11,438 nt of DNA from an uncultured Spirochaetia bacterium (GTDB lineage: Bacteria; Spirochaetota; UBA4802; JAGODF01), in contig CALCJG010000457.1 of assembly GCA_937967705.1 (NCBI GenBank), positions 1-11,438 of the forward strand, given 5' to 3'. The notes below the pieces were generated by a model that worked only from the letters and a program-made list of their open reading frames with translations, was not told where the DNA came from and ran no database searches. Within the stretch, counting starts at the first letter, position 1, and each line of letters opens with the position of its first letter. Shown here in pieces: positions 6,829-11,438 of the stretch. The translations under genes were made by a program, and so were the position numbers.

Positions 6829-8040
6829 CTATTTTACCTTTGTACGGGTAGAAAATTTTCTGGGGTACATCATGCGGAAAATCGTGATGACAACGAGAAG
6901 AACGAGAAAAGCAATGGCTCCGTAAAAGACCCGGGTGAGATAGGGTATGAAACGGGAACCGTCAGCGATCAAAACGGCAAAGGGGATGTATTCCGAGGAG
7001 GTTGAGGGAAAAACCCTGAGGGTATAACGGGCGTCGTCGGATGATTTGAAATCCTGGAAAAATTCGCTTTCCTGGTGGTCTAAGGAGAAAATGAGATTTT
7101 GGCTTTCGTCAAAGAGGTCCACCTGGAATCGTCCGCCCTCGGCGGTAAAGTAGAGTGTGTTCTTTCCGGACTTGACATCGACACCGTAGGTGCGGCCCTG
7201 TTCGCGGTTCATGATTGCGTCAATGACGCTGTCCGAGATACCCTGCTCCCACTTCGCGGTGTGCTTCATCAGCCTCTGCAGCAGGTTCCGGTAGGCGATG
7301 CGGAAGACCATATAGCGCATGAGATCGTTTTCCGGGTCCCGGGTGTGATAGCTTGAGTAGAGGAACTCTCCCTTCTTGCGGGTGAAATGAGCGATGATCG
7401 GACCGGATTTGGTTCCCCGGGGGGTGTCAAAGGTTCCTGTCGCCAGAACATCACCCCTGCTGAGCGACTTGATGGCGATCCATCCCGAATGGTCCATCAG
7501 GACTTTCATAGAGTCCTTCCCGGAAAACTTCTGCAGGGTCGGGGAAAGCTTCAGTGAGACATGACCGGAAAGGCCGGAATTGGGGAAATCAAAGAAATAA
7601 TCAAAGGGGTTGAAGGCATCCTGCAGAAAATCCACTGAATAACCCGAGAAATAGGCAGCGCCGCCCTCCCGTATGTAGTTTTTTATGCTCTCGGAAACCT
7701 TGTTCTGATCGATCTCGTAATAGTCGCCCTTCATTTCCACGGACTGTACAAAGTACCCCTTGGATCGTACCAGCAGGTTGTCTTCGATGGGGGTCTCCAT
7801 GCCGCAGGGAAAGAAGATGGAGCGGTGCTTTTCATAGAATTCCGGCTTCTCCAGGTCCCTGTAAGGGACCAGATCGAAGGGTATTCGATATTTCTTTAAT
7901 ATAAGGTCGATTTTATCGTAATGGCTCTGCACCACTGCAATGGGTTTCTGGACAGGGGGGGCCTCACTGGTTTTTTCTGCCTGCAGGGGTCGGGAGGAGA
8001 AGAGACAGAGGGTGAGTATGATGGACCAGCGGAGAGTCAA
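6829..8040 (-). CDS. Periplasmic protein with GATase1-like domain and C-terminal membrane anchor, unknown function
   Basis: The 403 residues begin with a signal peptide (core SIILTLCLF, cleavage likely after LQA at 19-21). Residues 34-250 look like a class I glutamine-amidotransferase-like fold as in ThuA or DUF4350 proteins: IAVVQSHYDKIDLILKKY, strand IFFPCG (75-80), IKNYIREGGAAYFSGYS (119-135), and GPIIAHFTRKKGEFLYSSYH (213-232). No Cys-His-Glu triad is evident, so a non-catalytic, binding role is likely. A beta-rich part (about 284-360) follows, ending in ARYTLRVFP, then one membrane helix (about 373-390) and a basic tail. The bulk therefore faces the periplasm. The start is TTG, 4 nt after the stop of the 644-residue gene, without a strong ribosome binding site, so coupled translation is likely. 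No better in-frame start gives an intact signal peptide. The domain calls are resemblances seen by eye. Confidence 0.82.
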   Translation of the reverse strand: MTLRWSIILTLCLFSSRPLQAEKTSEAPPVQKPIAVVQSHYDKIDLILKKYRIPFDLVPYRDLEKPEFYEKHRSIFFPCGMETPIEDNLLVRSKGYFVQSVEMKGDYYEIDQNKVSESIKNYIREGGAAYFSGYSVDFLQDAFNPFDYFFDFPNSGLSGHVSLKLSPTLQKFSGKDSMKVLMDHSGWIAIKSLSRGDVLATGTFDTPRGTKSGPIIAHFTRKKGEFLYSSYHTRDPENDLMRYMVFRIAYRNLLQRLMKHTAKWEQGISDSVIDAIMNREQGRTYGVDVKSGKNTLYFTAEGGRFQVDLFDESQNLIFSLDHQESEFFQDFKSSDDARYTLRVFPSTSSEYIPFAVLIADGSRFIPYLTRVFYGAIAFLVLLVVITIFRMMYPRKFSTRTKVK

Positions 8041-8044
8041 CGGT

Positions 8045-9979
8045 TCATCCCGAAAGCTCTTTTATTTCCGCCAGAAGCCTCTTCCGGGATTCTAGATCGG
8101 AGGTAAGGCTCTCATCCATGCATTCATAAGCGAGCTGATAGGAGAAGGAGGACATGAGGACTATCAGGCTGTCATTATACAGGTCGCTGATGAGTATCTG
8201 TCCCGTGAGAAGCCTTGTGAGAGGGCGGCTGTCCTGAAGCCCCTTGATGCGGCAGTCATAAAACGGAAGAGGTCTTCCCGCATCATCCCCGTCGGCGGTC
8301 TCCTCCCGGCTGTCGAGGGAGGTCCTGATGAGAAGCGTATTGCTGACATCGCTGCCTGTATTGACCCATCTCAGGTGGATGTCGAAGAGCCGGTGAAATT
8401 CGCGACCGAAGGTATAAAAGATGTGCCCGATACGCTTGAGAAAGGCCTCCACATGAGACATGGACTTGATTTGGCCCGCCAGGATTTTCTGGGCCTCCGC
8501 CAAGCTGATCACCAGGTTGGGATTATTGGTGCGGAAGTAGTTGATCTCACTCAGGATGTCATCGAGGGTGCTGACCTCCCGCTCGAAATATGAGGAGCTG
8601 AAGATGCGGCCTTCCAGGGTGTTGCGGTTCTTGTCCTCGAACATAACGGTGGTCCCGTTGAGCAGGGGGAGGTAGCAGTTGTTAAAGTAATTGATGCAGC
8701 CGTCGATGAAGGTAAAAAAGTCGTCCTCGTAGATAGTTTCCGTGTCCTGTTTCCTTTTATCGACGATTTTCCACTGATCCTCGAAGGCCTTGAGCAGTAT
8801 GTTGTGACCGCTCATCTCCAGCTTGAGAAAGGAAAAGAGTTCTTCGTAGGGTATGATCGCCTCGCGCAAACGGGCAAGGCGCTTGGCCTTCTGGGTTTCC
8901 GGGTCCTTTCCGAATTTTTTCAGGAAATCCATCCCGTAGTCCCATCTCTCCGCGCTTACACGGGGCGGGGTTATCTCGTAATAACCGATGATGTCCTCGA
9001 AGGAAATCTCTTTATGGTAGAAGAGACATTCGCCAAGCAATTTCAAAAACTGAGGGTAGGGCGGTATGCCGAAGCCGGTTCCCAGGTGCTTGGCCAGGGA
9101 ATTGTCGCTGTAGGAGCCGGCAGAGAAAAAGAATCGAAATATCGTCAGATATTCATGAACCGCCTTTTCCAGGGCGAGGTTCTGCTTGTCGCTGTTTCTT
9201 TCGGAACGGCTTGTTCCCTGACCGTCGGGCCTGAGAATGTTCCTCAGTTTGGATTCCACGAGGATGATGATCTGTTCCTTCAACTCCGCATCCATCAGGT
9301 AAAAGGAGAAGAAATTGATGAGATAATCCCTGATCTCCAGTTCGAAGTCCTTTCTTTCCAGCCATTTGAGAAGGCCCATCTCGTACTTGATGAGGGGCAT
9401 TGCGGAAAGCCATTTTTGAAATTGACGGAGGTAATTGAAATGAGTGGGGTCCGTGATGGTCTGGTCCCTGAGAATCTCCAGGAGGATGTCCGGCAGTTTG
9501 GTCAGCAGCTTTTCCTGATGGCCGTATATCTCCTTGAGGGCCTTCAGAAGCCGTTTGGTCGGGATCAGGCGTTTTTTAAAACCGATCCCCAGGCGGTTGC
9601 TGGCATGGATGAGCCAGCGTTTCTTGAAAAACCTGAGCTTTTTGTATTTAAATAGCAGATCCGAGATATAAACGCCGGATTCCGAGGGTTCCTGATAAAC
9701 CGATGCTTGAGATGCCTCGGTTTTTTTTACCTGGGGCATCTTCGTCCTGACGCTGCCCTTGACCTCGATTCTGGTGTTCTTCTTGATCGAGGACGAGCGG
9801 GGTTTGTCGGGAGAGGTTTGAATCAGCTCGATGACGGCGCTGTATTTCTCCTCGGGAAGGAGCCTGTCGTTCTGCATGATGGAACGCACCAGCTCCATCT
9901 TGGAGGGTTCGATCTCCTTGTCAAGGAGTAGGGCCTTGGCCCTTCTTTCCAGTTTTTTAGGATCCCTTTCCTGCTGCAT
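8045..9979 (-). CDS. Large helical cytoplasmic protein of unknown function
   Basis: I do not recognise this 644-residue protein. It has no signal peptide or membrane helix. Residues 1-55 form a charged helical cap with LPEEKYSAVIELIQ, 56-100 look disordered and basic, and 100-250 is a helical block with basic patches (KYKKLRFFKKRW at 111-122). A linker rich in Ser, Arg and Asn (about 251-266) leads to a second helical block. Its motif-like pieces are EISFEDIIGYYEITPPR (324-340), FIDGCINYFNNCYLPLLNG (424-442) and VEAFLKRIGHIFYTFGREF (510-528). It is reminiscent of uncharacterised spirochaete proteins, which I cannot confirm. It is co-transcribed with the 403-residue membrane protein, 4 nt downstream. 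Strong codon structure, the length and the neighbour spacing support a real gene. There is no ribosome binding site before the ATG, and the TATAAT box upstream predicts a leaderless transcript. Confidence 0.85.
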   Translation of the reverse strand: MQQERDPKKLERRAKALLLDKEIEPSKMELVRSIMQNDRLLPEEKYSAVIELIQTSPDKPRSSSIKKNTRIEVKGSVRTKMPQVKKTEASQASVYQEPSESGVYISDLLFKYKKLRFFKKRWLIHASNRLGIGFKKRLIPTKRLLKALKEIYGHQEKLLTKLPDILLEILRDQTITDPTHFNYLRQFQKWLSAMPLIKYEMGLLKWLERKDFELEIRDYLINFFSFYLMDAELKEQIIILVESKLRNILRPDGQGTSRSERNSDKQNLALEKAVHEYLTIFRFFFSAGSYSDNSLAKHLGTGFGIPPYPQFLKLLGECLFYHKEISFEDIIGYYEITPPRVSAERWDYGMDFLKKFGKDPETQKAKRLARLREAIIPYEELFSFLKLEMSGHNILLKAFEDQWKIVDKRKQDTETIYEDDFFTFIDGCINYFNNCYLPLLNGTTVMFEDKNRNTLEGRIFSSSYFEREVSTLDDILSEINYFRTNNPNLVISLAEAQKILAGQIKSMSHVEAFLKRIGHIFYTFGREFHRLFDIHLRWVNTGSDVSNTLLIRTSLDSREETADGDDAGRPLPFYDCRIKGLQDSRPLTRLLTGQILISDLYNDSLIVLMSSFSYQLAYECMDESLTSDLESRKRLLAEIKELSG

Positions 9980-9985
9980 GTTTTA

Positions 9986-9991
9986 ATTATA
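9986..9991 (-). promoter_or_regulatory. Perfect -10 box predicting a leaderless mRNA
   Basis: On the minus strand TATAAT (9991-9986) is followed by six bases and then the ATG (9979). With the usual spacing, transcription begins at the A of the start codon. The -35 position holds only a weak match (TGGAAG at 17 nt). The leader contains no Shine-Dalgarno sequence. Confidence 0.5.
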
Positions 9992-10050
9992 GCCCTGTCC
10001 CGGGTACTCTTCCAGCGATAGTAAAATGCGGGACGGAATAATTCAAGATA

Positions 10051-10078
10051 AAAAAGGTAAGGGGGCCTGTACCTTTTT
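10051..10078 (-). terminator. Intrinsic terminator, probably for the DUF2490-like gene
   Basis: AAAAAGGTA (10051-10059) pairs perfectly with TACCTTTTT (10070-10078) across a 10-nt loop. On the minus strand the hairpin ends in a run of six T, and on the plus strand in five. It lies about 190 nt downstream of the DUF2490-like stop and before the 644-residue gene, which would make the latter an independent transcription unit. Confidence 0.65.
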
Positions 10079-10086
10079 CAATGCAA

Positions 10087-10113
10087 AGGGCTGAAACCCG
10101 GTGTTTCAGCCCT
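10087..10113. repeat. 11-bp perfect hairpin flanked by GCAAA repeats
   Basis: AGGGCTGAAAC (10087-10097) pairs with GTTTCAGCCCT (10103-10113) around the loop CCGGT. The stem is bordered by GCAAA at 10083-10087 and 10114-10118. It has no true T run on either side. It may be a transcript-stabilising 3' hairpin, a weak terminator, or a copy of a small dispersed repeat. Confidence 0.7.
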
Positions 10114-10129
10114 GCAAAGAATACTGTTT

Positions 10130-10256
10130 GGGATAAAGCTTCCTTCGTAACTTCCAATGGTTTGATGTACCCCCTCCCCCCACCGCCGGAGGTCATGGAA
10201 CCATGCATGCGGTGAGGGGATAAAGCCTGTGCTGCGAAGCCTCCCTTGGGCGGAGG
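10130..10256. other. Remainder of the 286-nt intergenic stretch: short repeats and a weak hairpin
   Basis: GGGATAAAGC occurs twice (10130-10139 and 10217-10226). CATGGAACCATG (10194-10205) is a palindrome with a two-base centre. CCTCC (10240-10244) can pair with GGAGG (10252-10256) just downstream of the DUF2490-like stop. A 73-codon open frame on the minus strand crosses the region (10208-9987), but it runs through the hairpins and has no convincing features, so no gene is called. Confidence 0.5.
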
Positions 10257-10265
10257 TCTTTTATG

Positions 10266-11114
10266 TTAGAAGGTTTTAATCACGTAAGTGAAGGTGATGA
10301 AGAGGTAATGATCCTCTTCCACCAGTTCCTTCTTGTTTTCCTTGTTGGTATAGGCCCTCTGATACATGTAGAGAGGCTCGATGGAAAATTCCTTGGTAAA
10401 GTTGTATCCGAAACCGGCGTAGAGCCTGTTCTGGGAAAAACCCTTGAGTTCGAATCCGCCGGGGCCGCCCAGTCTGTCAGGGGTGATGTCCTTGGTGTCC
10501 TTGTCCTCGATGGTGCCGTAGAAGATCTCATCCCCGATGAGGAGGCGGAAGCTTTCGGTCACATTGTATTCGAAGCGGAGATATTCCCGAAGAAGGAGGG
10601 AGTAGCCTTTGCCGTCCTGATCTTTTCCAGAATCCTTCAATCTTTTATCCTTTTCGTAGTAGGAAGAATAAAACTTGTTGTGGAAGATCACCCGGTTCCA
10701 GATCTTGAAATTGCCGATCTTGTATTCCACAATGGGGAGGAACTCGACGTTGTGAGAATAATAATAGGCATTGGGATAAGTACTGTTGCTCGCCTGTTTG
10801 ACGGGGAAACCCTGATAGTAATACCAGAGGGGCAGTCTGAGGGTAAAATCTCCCGACTTGATAGTATACATGGGACCGGTAAAGACCTCATGGAAATAGG
10901 TCTTCTTCTCCTCATCTAACTTTGCCGGATCGTTTTCCCTCTTATACTCATAGGCGTGGCTGAGCAGAATGTTATAGGTCCAGTTGGGAGACAGAACCAC
11001 CGGGAGATTGAGATATTCCCAGGACCTGTAGGCCTTTTTGGGATCATCCGCCATAAGGTTTGTCGTGATGAAACAGAACAGCAGAAACAGCAAGGGTATG
11101 ATTCTCTTCTTCAT
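10266..11114 (-). CDS. DUF2490-like outer-membrane beta-barrel protein
   Basis: This 282-residue protein starts with a signal peptide (MKKR, hydrophobic core IIPLLFLLFCFITT, cleavage likely after LMA at 20-22). The mature part is a series of amphipathic strands rich in Tyr, Phe and Trp, alternating with charged turns such as YYEKDKRLKDSGKDQDGKG. It ends in aromatic F, the usual signal for insertion by the BAM machinery. Pieces such as SWEYLNLPVVLSPNWTYNI, RLYAGFGYNFTKEFSIEPLYMY and DHYLFITFTYVIKTF match the layout of DUF2490 barrels, whose cargo is unknown. The start is supported by GAGGAGAG just before ATG 11114. It has its own promoter and is probably monocistronic, with hairpins and a terminator downstream. 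Confidence 0.85.
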   Translation of the reverse strand: MKKRIIPLLFLLFCFITTNLMADDPKKAYRSWEYLNLPVVLSPNWTYNILLSHAYEYKRENDPAKLDEEKKTYFHEVFTGPMYTIKSGDFTLRLPLWYYYQGFPVKQASNSTYPNAYYYSHNVEFLPIVEYKIGNFKIWNRVIFHNKFYSSYYEKDKRLKDSGKDQDGKGYSLLLREYLRFEYNVTESFRLLIGDEIFYGTIEDKDTKDITPDRLGGPGGFELKGFSQNRLYAGFGYNFTKEFSIEPLYMYQRAYTNKENKKELVEEDHYLFITFTYVIKTF

Positions 11115-11197
11115 GATGCTCTCCTCGTGATTATTGAATATCTGACGCCCTCCAGGGCGGGTGATACACCGAAAACTTAAAAAAACGCTGAAGCTCC

Positions 11198-11227
11198 TTT
11201 GTATTTGAATGGAGGAATTTTTGTCAA
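11198..11227 (-). promoter_or_regulatory. Candidate promoter of the DUF2490-like gene
   Basis: TTGACA (11227-11222, minus strand) is a perfect -35. TACAAA (11203-11198), 18 nt further, matches 4 of 6 of the -10. Transcription would start near 11191, giving a 77-nt leader that contains a short GCCCT/AGGGC hairpin (11147-11158). Confidence 0.5.
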
Positions 11228-11303
11228 TATTTTTTCGTCTTTATACAGATTCCTATGAGAGAACCGGAAAAAGGGATTGAAAATAAGTCAATAATTTGCA
11301 ATC

Positions 11304-11334
11304 TTGTCATAACATAACAAAGTTATGCTATCTT
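11304..11334 (+). promoter_or_regulatory. Candidate promoter and operator for the gene at the right edge
   Basis: TTGTCA (11304-11309) lies 19 nt before TATCTT (11329-11334), which is preceded by TG at the extended -10 position (11326-11327). Between them CATAAC-AAA-GTTATG (11313-11327) is a perfect dyad with six-base arms. A second overlapping CATAAC copy lies at 11308-11313. A repressor bound here would block the promoter. The spacer is long, so the -10 is probably read through its extended TG. Confidence 0.45.
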
Positions 11335-11361
11335 CTTTCTGTATAAGAGGAGGATAGAGTT

Positions 11362-11385
11362 TTGCAGGGGCCCTCAGAAGCCTGA
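11362..11385 (+). CDS. Possible seven-codon upstream ORF
   Basis: GAGGAGG (11347-11353) is the strongest ribosome binding site at the right end. Eight bases later comes TTG CAG GGG CCC TCA GAA GCC TGA, a short frame of seven codons. CTCAG-AAGC-CTGAG (11373-11386) can form a hairpin over its end. It may be a leader peptide for the next gene, or the binding site may serve no frame at all. Confidence 0.2.
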   Translation: MQGPSEA

Positions 11386-11394
11386 GAAGCCAGT

Positions 11395-11438
11395 ATGGAA
11401 CAGAATCAAATATCTTATCGAGGGAGAGAGATAATGAG
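11395..11438 (+). CDS. N-terminal start of an unidentified protein (partial)
   Basis: An open frame begins at ATG 11395 (MEQNQISYRGREIM) and runs off the window. An in-frame ATG at 11434 has a better ribosome binding site, AGGGAG with 7 nt spacing, and may be the true start. In that case only two codons are visible. Too little remains to suggest a product. Promoter and operator signals upstream support a gene here. Confidence 0.45.
   Translation, partial: MEQNQISYRGREIM

Noticed and set aside
8804..9655. 283-codon open frame on the plus strand
   Set aside because: It is antisense to the 644-residue gene. It mirrors that gene's codon structure and has no independent signals.
10087..10113. 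parS-like site from its TGAAAC and GTTTCA halves
   Set aside because: The half-sites are in the reverse order to parS (TGAAAC first, GTTTCA second), and the CACGTG core is missing.
9987..10208. 73-codon open frame on the minus strand
   Set aside because: It runs through two hairpins and the candidate promoter of the next gene. Its start region is low in complexity, and no ribosome binding site is evident.
10263..10919. 218-codon open frame on the plus strand
   Set aside because: It is antisense to the DUF2490-like gene, which has a signal peptide, barrel pattern and ribosome binding site.
11170..11200. Attenuator in the DUF2490-like leader ending in seven T
   Set aside because: The only stem before the T run has three pairs, too weak to call.

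Overview
The window looks like chromosomal sequence from a diderm (Gram-negative type) bacterium. It encodes two lipoproteins, a DUF2490-like outer-membrane beta-barrel, a periplasmic SurA/PpiC-type foldase and a chromosome-type ParA/ParB pair. The loose lipobox of the first lipoprotein and two large genes without a recognisable family would fit a spirochaete. A deltaproteobacterium-like anaerobe cannot be excluded, and this assignment is inference. A single-chain ADP-forming acyl-CoA synthetase suggests a fermentative or anaerobic metabolism. I see no rRNA, tRNA, CRISPR array, transposase or phage gene.

Layout. Positions 1-581 (+) hold the tail of an unidentified gene followed at 12 nt by a small lipoprotein. 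A TPR protein (-) converges on it so tightly that the two stop codons touch inside a 10-bp palindrome. A divergent promoter region (about 1164-1254) separates the TPR gene from a 700-residue ADP-forming acyl-CoA synthetase (+). That gene has a roughly 115-nt leader that can fold into a three-way junction, and an alternative pairing of the leader would cover the ribosome binding site. A lipoprotein with a parvulin domain (+) follows and ends at a strong intrinsic terminator shared with convergent parB.

From 5028 to 11114 every gene is on the minus strand. In transcription order they are the DUF2490-like outer-membrane protein, a hairpin-rich intergenic stretch, a 644-residue cytoplasmic protein of unknown function, a 403-residue periplasmic protein anchored by one C-terminal membrane helix, then parA and parB overlapping by 8 nt. 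The 644- and 403-residue genes are 4 nt apart and clearly form a unit. The 644-residue gene has a perfect TATAAT box placed so that transcription would start exactly at its ATG, which predicts a leaderless mRNA.

The right end (11115-11438) is a divergent regulatory region. It has a promoter for the DUF2490 gene on one strand and, on the other, a promoter with an operator-like dyad for a gene that begins at the window edge.

ParA and ParB would act together in chromosome segregation. The parvulin lipoprotein and the outer-membrane protein belong to envelope biogenesis. The acyl-CoA synthetase would couple acyl-CoA cleavage to ATP formation. The most interesting items are the leader RNA of the synthetase, the uncharacterised 644/403 gene pair beside parAB, the predicted leaderless start, and a 9-mer (TTATACAGA) that recurs in two promoter regions.
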